Origin: Bacillota bacterium | GTDB lineage: Bacteria; Bacillota; SHA-98; Ch115; JABLXJ01 | NCBI GenBank assembly: GCA_013178125.1 | Contig: JABLXJ010000001.1 | Span: 62,001 to 126,000, forward strand | Reading direction: 5' to 3' | Length of the DNA: 64,000 nt | In this document: piece after piece, positions 25,524 through 34,445 of the stretch | How the letters are laid out: each line of letters begins with the position of its first letter | Position numbering within the stretch: the first letter of the stretch is position 1 | Translations under genes and position numbers: made by a program | The notes under the pieces: model-generated | What the model was told of the DNA's origin: nothing | Database searches by the model: none | What the model saw: only the letters and a program-made list of their open reading frames with translations

Positions 25524-26174
25524 GTGAATTGGCATTTCATTATATCTCACTTACCGGATTTCGGTGAGGGACTTAAAGTGACATTATATGTGAGTCTCGT
25601 CAGTATGGGGTTTGCTTTTGTGACAGGCGGACTTGCAGGTACGGTACGTGCTCTTCGTATTCCGGTCTTATCTAGCTTATCAGGGGGTTACGTGGCGTTC
25701 ATTCGATCCACCCCCCTTCTAGTTCAGCTCTATATAATTTTCTATGGACTTCCTTCTTTACATATTATATTAACGCCATTTTGGGCTAGCGTTATAGCCC
25801 TTACATTAAATAGCGGAGCATACATAGCAGAGATTGTAAGGGGAGCTATTGAATCGATACAACGTGGACAATGGGAGGCGGCTATGAGTCTTGGGATGAA
25901 CCGACTCCAGCAAGTTCGACTAGTCATCATCCCACAGGCAGCCCGGAATGTTATCCCCCCTCTTGTGGGTCAATTCTCGTATCTTATTAAGGATACGAGT
26001 ATATTAGGCGTAGTCTCATTAGTTGAATTGACACAAGTATCTGCGAACCTTCAGGCGACTAGTTTCTTACCGCTAGAGTCTTTTATACCAAGTTTATTCC
26101 TTTATGAGGTCTTGATTATCACTTTGCTCATAATCTTTCAAAGACTTGAAAGACGTTTCGGTTTTGAAACCTGA
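25524..26174 (+). CDS. Amino-acid ABC transporter permease (first)
   Basis: 216-residue HisM/GlnP-type inner-membrane permease with about five helices: FIRSTPLLVQLYIIFYGLP, NSGAYIAEIVRGAIESI and EAA loop EAAMSLGMNRLQQVRLVIIP. GTG 25524 follows AGAGGAGAGG. With the second permease (26295) it would form the heterodimeric channel served by the ATPase at 27027. No PEGA domain is present, unlike the permease at 3136. Confidence 0.94.
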   Translation: MNWHFIISHLPDFGEGLKVTLYVSLVSMGFAFVTGGLAGTVRALRIPVLSSLSGGYVAFIRSTPLLVQLYIIFYGLPSLHIILTPFWASVIALTLNSGAYIAEIVRGAIESIQRGQWEAAMSLGMNRLQQVRLVIIPQAARNVIPPLVGQFSYLIKDTSILGVVSLVELTQVSANLQATSFLPLESFIPSLFLYEVLIITLLIIFQRLERRFGFET

Positions 26175-26175
26175 A

Positions 26176-26210
26176 ATTGAAATTGATATTGATATTGATA
26201 TTGATAATGA
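26176..26210 (+). repeat. ATTGAT/GATATT microsatellite between the permease genes
   Basis: A simple hexanucleotide-type repeat (GAAATT twice, then GATATT about four times) spans roughly 26173-26210 just after the first permease stop. It could vary in length by slippage; any effect on coupling of the two permease genes is speculative. Confidence 0.6.
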
Positions 26211-26294
26211 AGTCTATGCTTATCTCGAGAATCTGAGGATACATGGAGGTTGGAGAACATTTTGTCGGGAATATAAGGTGGGTGAATAGATAAA

Positions 26295-26957
26295 ATGATT
26301 GAATTAATAAGGAGTATAGGCTGGACCCTCTGTCATGGCTTTGTCTATACCGTCTTGCTGAGTATAATATCCTTAATATTCGCTTTGCTGGTAGGATTAA
26401 TTGGGGGTATCATCAGGGCTGAGAAAGTCCCGTTTTTAGAACGTGTGGTGTTTTCATACGTATATGTAGCCCGGGCCACGCCGTTCCCAATGATTCTTTT
26501 TACCGTATATTTTGTATTGCCAGCGTTTGGGATACAGCTTTCGAATATCCAGACGGCTATAATTTGTCTAGTATTTCATAGTGGGGGTTATATCACTGAA
26601 ATTATCCGTCGATCTATCCAGTCTATTACAAAGGGCCAAAGGGAAGCGGCCATGGCACTTGGAATGAATAGCTACCAGCGATTACGTCTTGTTATCCTTC
26701 CGCAAGCGTTGAGGGTGATGTTGCCTCCCCTAGCGGGCCAGTTGATTCTTCTTGTTAAAGATACCTCGGTTATATCACTTATAGGGGTCACTGAAGTAAC
26801 CCGGGTTGCGCGGCAAATGATGCAGACAATCTATCAACCATTGGGGATTTTAGCTTTAACTGCGATATTTTACTTTATTGTATGTTATCCGCTTGGACTT
26901 TATTCTAGTTATGCGGAACGTCGGCTATTGTCTAAGGGCTTTGGGAACCTCAATTAA
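26295..26957 (+). CDS. Amino-acid ABC transporter permease (second)
   Basis: 220-residue HisQ/GlnP-type permease, paralogous to 25524: VARATPFPMILFTVYFVLP, HSGGYITEIIRRSIQSI and EAA loop EAAMALGMNSYQRLRLVILP. ATG 26295 follows AAGGTGGGTG at some distance. It is separated from its partner by a 120-base AT-rich gap containing a microsatellite. Confidence 0.93.
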   Translation: MIELIRSIGWTLCHGFVYTVLLSIISLIFALLVGLIGGIIRAEKVPFLERVVFSYVYVARATPFPMILFTVYFVLPAFGIQLSNIQTAIICLVFHSGGYITEIIRRSIQSITKGQREAAMALGMNSYQRLRLVILPQALRVMLPPLAGQLILLVKDTSVISLIGVTEVTRVARQMMQTIYQPLGILALTAIFYFIVCYPLGLYSSYAERRLLSKGFGNLN

Positions 26958-27026
26958 CGAAATACCAATTATCGGCCATTTATCCCTGGAACTCAGGGTA
27001 TGACATTACGCGAGGTGTGAATCAGG

Positions 27027-27761
27027 ATGGCAGTATTAGAACTTAAAGAGGTTACTAAGAAATTCGGTAATTTGCAAGTGCTCCGAGGGATTAACTTAAC
27101 CGTGGAGGAGGGGGAAACGGTAGTAATATGCGGAGCAAGCGGAGGCGGTAAAAGCACCCTTCTCAGGTGTATCAACAGGATCGAGAGAATAGATTCAGGG
27201 GAGATTATTTTTGAGGGGATGTCTATCTACGCCTCAGACCAAGATATACATAAGCTCCGGCAACGTATAGGTATGGTATTCCAGCATTTTAACCTTTTCC
27301 CTCATCTTACGGCGCTTGAGAACGTTACCTTGGGTCCTGTTCATGTATTACGAATGCCTAAAGATAAAGCTATCGAAAAGGCTATCGGGCTTTTGCAAAC
27401 AGTCGGTCTCAGTGATAAGGCTAATTGTTACCCAGCGGCCTTATCGGGTGGCCAACAACAGCGTGTCGCTATAGCACGAGCTCTAGCAATGGACCCACAT
27501 CTTATATTATTTGATGAGCCAACCTCTGCCCTTGACCCGGAGATGATCAAGGGGGTATTGGATATTATGGTTTCTCTTGCAGAAGAGGGTAGAACAATGA
27601 TTGTAGTCACTCATGAAATGGGATTTGCGCGGGAAGCGGCAGACCGGATAGTATTTGTTGATGGGGGTTATGTTTTAGAGGAAGCCCCACCAGAGGAATT
27701 CTTTAGTCACCCTCGACATGAGAGAACCAAGAAATTTCTCTCGGAAATCCTTTCGATTTAG
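27027..27761 (+). CDS. Amino-acid ABC transporter, ATP-binding protein
   Basis: 244-residue GlnQ-type ATPase with intact Walker [11 protein letters not shown]-loop [18 protein letters not shown], Walker [15 protein letters not shown] and THEMGFARE. It differs slightly from the copy at 4148 (GASGGGKS versus GPSGSGKS). GCGAGGTG precedes ATG 27027. It is the last gene of the IclR-headed amino-acid cassette; a hairpin lies 80 bases downstream. Confidence 0.95.
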   Translation: MAVLELKEVTKKFGNLQVLRGINLTVEEGETVVICGASGGGKSTLLRCINRIERIDSGEIIFEGMSIYASDQDIHKLRQRIGMVFQHFNLFPHLTALENVTLGPVHVLRMPKDKAIEKAIGLLQTVGLSDKANCYPAALSGGQQQRVAIARALAMDPHLILFDEPTSALDPEMIKGVLDIMVSLAEEGRTMIVVTHEMGFAREAADRIVFVDGGYVLEEAPPEEFFSHPRHERTKKFLSEILSI

Positions 27762-27840
27762 TGATGTCTGGCAGCATTGGACTTACACCTGGTTTGTGAT
27801 GGTTTTGAACAGTTATTGGTGGTATGGATCCAGCCCATGT

Positions 27841-27863
27841 GGGGAGGGCCCATAGTCCTCCCC
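27841..27863 (+). terminator. Hairpin after the amino-acid cassette
   Basis: GGGGAGG (27841-27847) and CCTCCCC (27857-27863) with a 9-base loop, 80 bases after the ATPase stop. It is followed by TACTTAACTT rather than a strong T-tract, so it is a weak terminator candidate. Confidence 0.45.
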
Positions 27864-27889
27864 TACTTAACTTGAGCGAGTGATAGATG

Positions 27890-27934
27890 AGCTTGTCCTT
27901 TAACGGACGCCTACCAATTTCCCCAGGACAAGCT
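27890..27934. repeat. Perfect 10-base inverted repeat in 27762-28273 gap
   Basis: AGCTTGTCCT (27890-27899) and AGGACAAGCT (27925-27934) are perfect complements around 25 bases. The 510-base gap between the amino-acid and sugar cassettes shows no gene; this repeat may be a terminator for either side or an operator for the GntR regulator. Confidence 0.5.
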
Positions 27935-28273
27935 AGGAGATGCTACTAAACCCCCGGCCCAACTCAATGCCAGGGCTATTTCTTCCCACTACTGACATTT
28001 CTTCCGGCATTTCCGACGACATTTTTCGCGTAAGAGGCCTAACCCTTACAGGCGTGCCTGACTAAGAATGGAGCCTGGCACTTTATGGGAGGCGCTATTA
28101 ATTTTTTTGGACACTCGTTAGTATTAAGGCAGGAGATTTACTACTGATATAGAATATATAGATATATCAATATGCAGAGTATAACTATATAATTACTATC
28201 AACGTGATTGCTGTCGCCAGTAAAGCATGTACACAGATACAAGGCGTGTAGTTAGTCGAGCTTCTATAGGGCG

Positions 28274-29035
28274 GTGTTATTCTTGCAGCATGTAAACAGG
28301 GATAATCCAATTCCGTTATACGTTCAAATCAAGGATTTTTGGAAAAGGCGAATTGAGAGTGGCGAGTTGCAACCCGGGGATCAACTCCCTGCAGAGCAGG
28401 ATTTATGCGAGCAACACGGGGTAAGCCGCATAACCGTGAAACAGGCCATAAATGCATTAGCATCCGAAGGTCTAGTGATCCGTCACCAGGGGCGCGGGAC
28501 CTTTGTCGCGAGTCGAAAATTTCAACAGGACCTCCTCAGGTTGACGAGCTTCACCGAGGATATGTCCCAACGCGGTTTGATGGCAGGCGCGCGGTTGCTT
28601 AGCAAGCAAATAGTTCCTGCAACGTCAGAGCTGGTAAAAAACCTCGGTGTGCTTGAAGGTGGAAAGCTGCTTTGCATAGAGCGTGTCCGACTTGCGAATA
28701 ACGAACCGTTAGCGCTTGAGACTGTATACTTCCCATACGACCTGTGTCCGGGATTATTGGACGAGGATTTGCAAAGCCAATCAGTTTATAATTTGCTCGA
28801 ACAAAAATACGGTTTAACCCTTTACAGGGCTGAACAATTCCTGGAGCCAGGTCTCGCCACGGCCCGGGAAGCCCGCCTTTTACAAATCTCCAAAGGGGAT
28901 GCCGTGCTATTGATCGAGCGTGTCACTTACTTAAAAGATGGACGGCGGGTAGAATTCGCAAAATCAGTCTACCGTGGTGATAAATATAGATTCCACGTCA
29001 TGTTAGAAAGGCCGACACTGAACCCGTCTAGATAA
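28274..29035 (+). CDS. GntR-family (HutC/UTRA type) transcriptional regulator
   Basis: About 250 residues: N-terminal GntR winged helix-turn-helix (PLYVQIKDFWKRRIESGELQ, LCEQHGVSRITVKQAINAL, VIRHQGRGTFVA) and a C-terminal UTRA effector domain (LLCIERVRLANNEPLALETVYFP, GDAVLLIERVTYLKDGRRVE, SVYRGDKYRF). Such regulators usually respond to sugar phosphates and control neighbouring transport genes, here the sugar cassette that follows. Starts GTG 28274 and TTG 28283 are both possible; TTG has the better spacing from AGGGCGG. Confidence 0.94.
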   Translation: MLFLQHVNRDNPIPLYVQIKDFWKRRIESGELQPGDQLPAEQDLCEQHGVSRITVKQAINALASEGLVIRHQGRGTFVASRKFQQDLLRLTSFTEDMSQRGLMAGARLLSKQIVPATSELVKNLGVLEGGKLLCIERVRLANNEPLALETVYFPYDLCPGLLDEDLQSQSVYNLLEQKYGLTLYRAEQFLEPGLATAREARLLQISKGDAVLLIERVTYLKDGRRVEFAKSVYRGDKYRFHVMLERPTLNPSR

Positions 29036-29279
29036 TAACTTATGGGAGTTATTATTTTTCTCTATCTCTAGTCTAGATTATGGAGGGTACTTGAAAGGGC
29101 TGCCTCAAAAACATTGAGATACGAGGTGAGATTTAATGGGATATCCCGAATAGATGAAGTAGGCTTATCATGTAGGCTTATCATACTGTCAGGGGAACAG
29201 GGTTGTAAAGCCGTAAAAGAAGACTTATGTCCAATGTATATCAGACTGTTAATCTATCAACTTGCGAGGTGTTTACTTT

Positions 29280-30194
29280 ATGAAGCTATCATTCGAGATT
29301 TGGCCCAATGATCCATACGCTGAGATGGGAATAGTGGGGGTGCCGATTAACTCTTGGGGGGACAAGCCCATAGAATGGTGCGTCGCAAAGGTCGCTGAAT
29401 ATGGTTATAAGGGCGTCGATTTCTTCTATGATAAGTTCCTGGAGCTGCCACCCGATGAGTACGACAGGGTATCCAAAACGCTCGGGGATTTCGCGGCATC
29501 TAAAGGTCTTGAAATCCCGTCAATCGGCGCCCACCATCTGGTTTTAAGTCCACGTGCATGGGAAAGGAAACCGCGAATTCAAACCGTGAAAAGGGCCATA
29601 GACCTTGCGGCGTCGATTCGAGCAAAGACCGTCGTTGCCTACATAGCAGGGTATTATAATCCACCGACTTATATGCTTATGTCCCGTAAAGAAGCGACGC
29701 GCATATTTGTGGAAATGGTGAAGGAGTGTGCCGAGTATGCAGGTGAGCGCGGACTCACATTTAGCATTGAGCCGCACCAGGAGACCCTTATTAATACACC
29801 GGATGCTACGCTTGAGATTATTGATCAGATAGGGCTCGATAACATCAGAGTCACCATAGATTTTGGCGGGCTTGAGCTGGGGATGAAGCCACATATGCCG
29901 ATACGCGAGGCTTTGTCCAAATTCGGGAAGCTCATTAACCACGTCCACGCCAAGGATATTACCGGTGTCATAGGACGTTGGAATATGTGCTGGTTTGGTG
30001 GCGGAATGGTCAACTTTAAGGAATATGCTGATGCGTTTAGAGCGATAGGCTATGATGGATATATTTGTGTAGAGTGGGAGGGTTGGTTCAGAGGAGGGCT
30101 CGAAGGCGTCGGTGACATGGCCGGGCACGGCCTCGGGGATTTTGATCGGGTAGCTGTGGAGGCGAAGGAGTTCTTGGAAAGGTATTTTGCGTAG
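29280..30194 (+). CDS. Sugar phosphate isomerase/epimerase (xylose isomerase-like TIM barrel)
   Basis: 304-residue AP-endonuclease-2/xylose-isomerase-like barrel. Metal-binding-type acidic and histidine residues appear in IEPHQETLINTP, ITIDFGGLELGMKPH (VTIDFGG), NHVHAKDI and CVEWEGWF. ATG 29280 follows GAGGTG; an in-frame codon at 29262 has no site. It sits between the GntR regulator and the sugar ABC genes and probably epimerises or isomerises the imported ketose or its precursor. Exact reaction unknown. Confidence 0.9.
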   Translation: MKLSFEIWPNDPYAEMGIVGVPINSWGDKPIEWCVAKVAEYGYKGVDFFYDKFLELPPDEYDRVSKTLGDFAASKGLEIPSIGAHHLVLSPRAWERKPRIQTVKRAIDLAASIRAKTVVAYIAGYYNPPTYMLMSRKEATRIFVEMVKECAEYAGERGLTFSIEPHQETLINTPDATLEIIDQIGLDNIRVTIDFGGLELGMKPHMPIREALSKFGKLINHVHAKDITGVIGRWNMCWFGGGMVNFKEYADAFRAIGYDGYICVEWEGWFRGGLEGVGDMAGHGLGDFDRVAVEAKEFLERYFA

Positions 30195-30332
30195 AAAAGC
30201 TCTCCCGCACGGGATATATGGATTGAAGGCGGGGTGAGAATGGCATCAGTGGAGGGTAATTTGGCGGTGAATTCGGTTATTGCAACTAAATTAATTTAAA
30301 AAGGAGATAACATTCGGGGAGGTAAGCCTAAA

Positions 30333-31649
30333 ATGAAAAGCCTTACAAGGCTAATTACCGTTGTGGTCGCTTGCGTGTTACTGTTGGGGGCCGCCAGCTC
30401 TTTAGGGTTTGCCGCCAGTAAGCCCGTTGAGATCACCATCTGGCACATGGAGCAGCCCCCACATAGGGTCAAGCAGTTCCAGGCAACCATCGACAGATTT
30501 AACAAAGAAAATCCCGATATCTTTGTCCGGCAACAGGTAATAGACTGGATGGAGGCCTACACCAAAGCCATGGCAGCGATCCAGTCCGGCAATCAACCGG
30601 AGCTGCTTTTCACTATCCCGGATTTCACGACAGTTATTAAGCAGTCCGGGGCTGTTCAACCCGTTGATGATATCATCCAAGAACTCAACAAGAAGTATCA
30701 TTTTATCCAGGCAACCTTGGATCCTTATCACTATGATGGGCACTACTGGGCGGTCCCAACTTATGGAATGGTTCATATGTTGTGGTACCGAAAGGACCTG
30801 TTTAAGAAGGCGGGTCTTGATCCGAATTCCCCGCCGAAAACATGGAACGATTTAAAGGCTGCGGCTGCCAAATTAACTAAGGGCAAGATTTACGGCATTG
30901 GACTTCCTGCCAGCAAACATATGTATACAGATCAGGCTATATATAGCTTTATGATAACTAACAAAGCTGAGCATATATTCGGACCGGATGGGAAGGTTAT
31001 TTTCGATAATCCTAGAACTGTGGAGACGTTCGAGTTTTATAAAGAACTCTCCGCATATTCTCCCCCTGATAGCACCAGCTGGAGCTGGGCAGAGCCTCAG
31101 CTGGCATTCAATAACGGCACCCTCGCGATGGCCATAGAGAAGGGGCAATTCCTTGGCCCATTCGAGAAGGAATCCGGTGTTTCCTGGGAGAATTTAGGTG
31201 GGGCCCCTGTGCCGTGGCCAGCCGACGGACAACGTGGGAGCATATTCTATTCTAATGGGGTAATGCTGCTAACCAAGAACAAGGCTAAGGTAGAAGCCGT
31301 GAAGCGTTTCCTCAGCTACTTGTTTGAGCCGGAGGTCAATGGAGAGTGGCTTACGGGAATGGAACCCGGTCTTTTCCTTCCTGTTACTGAAGCAACAAGT
31401 GACTCCAAAGCCTTCTGGAAGAACGCGATCGTTGCTAAATACCCTAAGCTTGTAAAGTTGATGATCGAGCAGTCCAGCTATGGGAGGCTATTTGGATTCA
31501 CACGTGACAAAGTTGATCCCAATATTGGGAAGATATCGGGGCAGAATATTTTAGCTCAAGTAGTCCAAAAGGTGATAGTTGAAAAGATGAGCCCTGATAA
31601 AGCGGTGAAATGGGGAGCCGACCAGATGAGGGCGGCAGTAGGACAATAA
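30333..31649 (+). CDS. Sugar ABC transporter, extracellular solute-binding protein (family 1)
   Basis: 438 residues. Signal peptide residues 1-28 (VVACVLLLGAASSLGFAAS), then KPVEITIWHMEQPPHRV, the opening strand of UgpB/MalE-type proteins, with MAAIQSGNQPELLFT, WYRKDLFKKAGLDP.P and TWNDLKAAAAKL. There is no lipobox cysteine at the cleavage point, so retention at the cell surface is unexplained. GGGGAGGT precedes ATG 30333. It partners the two permeases downstream; no dedicated ATPase is encoded nearby, so it probably uses a shared MsmK/UgpC-type ATPase. Confidence 0.94.
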   Translation: MKSLTRLITVVVACVLLLGAASSLGFAASKPVEITIWHMEQPPHRVKQFQATIDRFNKENPDIFVRQQVIDWMEAYTKAMAAIQSGNQPELLFTIPDFTTVIKQSGAVQPVDDIIQELNKKYHFIQATLDPYHYDGHYWAVPTYGMVHMLWYRKDLFKKAGLDPNSPPKTWNDLKAAAAKLTKGKIYGIGLPASKHMYTDQAIYSFMITNKAEHIFGPDGKVIFDNPRTVETFEFYKELSAYSPPDSTSWSWAEPQLAFNNGTLAMAIEKGQFLGPFEKESGVSWENLGGAPVPWPADGQRGSIFYSNGVMLLTKNKAKVEAVKRFLSYLFEPEVNGEWLTGMEPGLFLPVTEATSDSKAFWKNAIVAKYPKLVKLMIEQSSYGRLFGFTRDKVDPNIGKISGQNILAQVVQKVIVEKMSPDKAVKWGADQMRAAVGQ

Positions 31650-31699
31650 TAAATAGACGCTAGTGCTAGATAACTGCTATGGGATAACCCTATAGCCTG

Positions 31700-31731
31700 C
31701 GGAGGGAGAGACCCCGGGGTATCTCCCTCCG
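31700..31731 (+). other. Stem-loop between binding-protein and permease genes
   Basis: CGGAGGGAGA (31700-31709) pairs perfectly with TCTCCCTCCG (31722-31731); the 12-base loop itself contains ACCCCGGGGT. It lies 50 bases after the binding-protein stop, like the equivalents in three other operons here. Confidence 0.6.
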
Positions 31732-31847
31732 TGTCCATCATACGGGAGCACTTTTGAGTTTAGCTGTTTTGTTGGATATAGCGCTGTTTTGGATATAGCG
31801 AAGATAGGTATTTCGCGTTTTTATGCTGCAGAGAAGAGGTGACTTTT

Positions 31848-32777
31848 ATGCCCCAAAATAGAAAGATGGCGGGACGTGGCTTTATAAAGACTCTTACCTC
31901 TGATCCAGTCTTCGGTTACCTTCTTGTCCTTCCGATTCTCCTCTGGGTGATTGCTACGGTAGGCTACCCTCTTATTAGCGCTATTTATACAAGTTTTACA
32001 AATTTGGGATTCTTAGGCGCTAGTGCTGATTTTATAGGGATCCGCAATTACGCGAGAGTTTTTCAAGATACGAGATTTTGGTCTGCATTTAGTAGAAGCA
32101 TTGTCTGGACCCTGAGCAATGCTTTGCTCCAGACTATCCTCGGCTTTATGACAGCGCTTATTCTCAATCAGAGGTTTAAAGGTCAGGGATTTGCGAGGAT
32201 GTGGATTATATTATCGTGGATAGTTCCAACCGTTGTGGTTGCAATAATTTGGCGATGGGTTTTAAGCGGAACCTTTGGGGTTCTAAACTATATTCTTGAA
32301 AATTTTGGTCTTGTATCGGATCCTATTAATTTTCTTGGGTCTATTAAATACGCAATGGTTACTTTGATAGGTATAAATTCGTGGCGATGGTTCCCATTTC
32401 TATCCATAATAATATTAGCAACCCTCCAAACTATTCCGGAAGATCAGTATGAGGCCGCAGACATCGATGGTGCAGGAGCGCTTCAAAAATTCCTTTATAT
32501 AACCTTTCCATTTCTCAAACCTACGTTGACGGTTTTGGGCCTGATCGGGACCTTATGGTCTATTAACGTTTTCGATATAATATGGATGCTTACCCAAGGG
32601 GGTCCATCGGGTGTGACGACAACCCTTCCTGTTTATATTTACGAAAAAGGATTTAAAGCCTTCGCAATGGGCGAAGCGGCAACGGCGTCGGCGATAATGT
32701 TTATCTTTCTTGTTGTCTTTTCTCTGTTATATGTCAGAATTAATAAAATGGGAAAAGAAGAAGCTGCTTGGTGGTAG
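31848..32777 (+). CDS. Sugar ABC transporter permease (MalF/UgpA type)
   Basis: 309 residues with six hydrophobic helices. LLVLPILLWVIATVGYPLISAIYTSF (first helix region) and the EAA loop EAADIDGAGALQKFLYITFPFL are typical. ATG 31848 follows AGAAGAGG. The next gene starts 10 bases after its stop. Confidence 0.94.
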   Translation: MPQNRKMAGRGFIKTLTSDPVFGYLLVLPILLWVIATVGYPLISAIYTSFTNLGFLGASADFIGIRNYARVFQDTRFWSAFSRSIVWTLSNALLQTILGFMTALILNQRFKGQGFARMWIILSWIVPTVVVAIIWRWVLSGTFGVLNYILENFGLVSDPINFLGSIKYAMVTLIGINSWRWFPFLSIIILATLQTIPEDQYEAADIDGAGALQKFLYITFPFLKPTLTVLGLIGTLWSINVFDIIWMLTQGGPSGVTTTLPVYIYEKGFKAFAMGEAATASAIMFIFLVVFSLLYVRINKMGKEEAAWW

Positions 32778-32787
32778 GTGAGAAATA

Positions 32788-33630
32788 ATGGCGAACGGGG
32801 TTAATATAACTCGAATTGTCCGGGAGATCATTAAATATGCTCTGGTCGTAATCATCCTTGTTCTGATTATCGCCCCTTTTTACTGGATTTTTATATCGTC
32901 AGTTAAGCCTACGGAGGAATTAATTAGGGCGAAGCCTACATTTATCCCCGAGATTTTTACCTTATCGCATTATCAGGATCTATTCGCTGCTTCTGATTAT
33001 ATTGGTTATCTTCTAAATAGCACTTATGTTGCTCTCGGTACTATGATGATTACCGTTGTCCTAGCTTCTCTGGCGGCGTATAGCGTGTACCGGTGCAAGT
33101 ATCGCGGAAGGGATCTAATTTTGATGAGCCTCCTTATCTCCTATGTCTTTCCCGGGGCTTTGCTCGTAGTTCCATTGTACAGGATGATGACCAGTTTTCA
33201 TCTTGTCAATAGCCTTGCAAGCCTCGTTATAGTAAACGTAACCTTCACAGCGCCCTTTAGTGTCTGGCTTCTTCGCAGCTTTTTTCGAACGATACCACAG
33301 GAAATAGAGGAAGCGGCCACCATTGATGGAGCTGGAAGATTGAGGGTCTTGTTCAGCATTTTCTTTCCGCTAGCTGCTCCGGGCATCGGGACGGTTGCTA
33401 TTTATACATTTCTTACTTCATGGACGGAGTATCTATTTGCTAATATCCTGATAGTTGATGACCTGAAGAAGACACTACCAGTAGGGTTGGCACGATTTAT
33501 AACTCAATATAATGTCGATTGGGGGCTTTTGACTGCTGGAGCTATCGCAACCGCTGTTCCTCCTATAATAGTCTTTGCTATGGTGGGCCGCAACTTTATT
33601 AAGGGTCTCACTGCTGGCTCTCTAAAATAG
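32788..33630 (+). CDS. Sugar ABC transporter permease (MalG/UgpE type)
   Basis: 280 residues, six helices. The family marks are FYWIFISSVKPTEEL after the first helix, NSTYVALGTM and EAA loop EAATIDGAGRLRVLFSIFFPL. It forms the channel with the preceding permease. TAGGTGAGAA precedes ATG 32788. Confidence 0.94.
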   Translation: MANGVNITRIVREIIKYALVVIILVLIIAPFYWIFISSVKPTEELIRAKPTFIPEIFTLSHYQDLFAASDYIGYLLNSTYVALGTMMITVVLASLAAYSVYRCKYRGRDLILMSLLISYVFPGALLVVPLYRMMTSFHLVNSLASLVIVNVTFTAPFSVWLLRSFFRTIPQEIEEAATIDGAGRLRVLFSIFFPLAAPGIGTVAIYTFLTSWTEYLFANILIVDDLKKTLPVGLARFITQYNVDWGLLTAGAIATAVPPIIVFAMVGRNFIKGLTAGSLK

Positions 33631-33694
33631 CCTAATCCCAATGTCATCAATATTTCAATTTTCACACTCACGGGAGAGACTGGAGGTATTAGGA

Positions 33695-34432
33695 GTGTCC
33701 TCACTTACCCGATATTTTGAATCAATCGCAGCCGTATTAGAAAAGGTAGCGCGTACCCAGGAACAAAACATGATAAGAGCTGCTGAGCTTATAACTCAAA
33801 CGATTATTGCGGGTGGTATGGTTCATATTTTTGGTACTGGTCACTCTCACATCCTTGCGGAGGAATGTTTCTATCGTGCCGGGGGAATCGTTCCAGTGAA
33901 TGCAATGTTAGAAGAATCCCTCATGCTTCACACGGGTGCACTTCAAAGTAGTAGAATTGAGCGCCTAGAAGGTTATGCCAAGATCATTATGGACAAGTAT
34001 GATATATCAAACGAAGATACAATCATTATTGTTTCAAACTCAGGGAAAAATGCCGTCCCGGTGGAAATGGCTTTAGAGGCCAAAAAGAGGGGTTTGACGG
34101 TAATAGCTTTAACATCCCTGGCCCAATCAATCGAAAGTGAACCGAGCCATCCGAGCGGTAAGCGGTTGTTTGACTTAGCGGATGTTATTTTAGATAATTG
34201 TGGAGTCTTCGGAGACGCTCTTATGGAGATTGATGGTTTCCCGGGGAAGGTGGGTCCAACTTCAACGATAACAGGGGCCGCAATTCTTCATGGTATTATG
34301 TACCTGGCTGTCAAGGAGCTTATGGCTCGCGGGATCACACCGCCTATATTTATGAGTGGGAATATTCCAGGTGGGGATGAGCACAACGAGAAGCTTCTCA
34401 AGAAATACAGATTACGCATGAGGCATTTGTAA
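33695..34432 (+). CDS. SIS-domain phosphosugar-binding protein
   Basis: 245 residues related to uncharacterised phosphosugar-binding SIS proteins (COG4821 type): FGTGHSHILAEECFYRAGG (sugar-phosphate loop), IIVSNSGKNAVPVEMALEAK and TGAAILHGIMYLAVKEL. Start: GTG 33695 follows GGAGG at good spacing and begins with the conserved SSLTRYF; an in-frame ATG at 33641 lacks a ribosome site. In sugar operons such proteins isomerise or sense sugar phosphates. It lies between the permeases and the kinase. Confidence 0.9.
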   Translation: MSSLTRYFESIAAVLEKVARTQEQNMIRAAELITQTIIAGGMVHIFGTGHSHILAEECFYRAGGIVPVNAMLEESLMLHTGALQSSRIERLEGYAKIIMDKYDISNEDTIIIVSNSGKNAVPVEMALEAKKRGLTVIALTSLAQSIESEPSHPSGKRLFDLADVILDNCGVFGDALMEIDGFPGKVGPTSTITGAAILHGIMYLAVKELMARGITPPIFMSGNIPGGDEHNEKLLKKYRLRMRHL

Positions 34433-34445
34433 GGAAGGGACCTCG

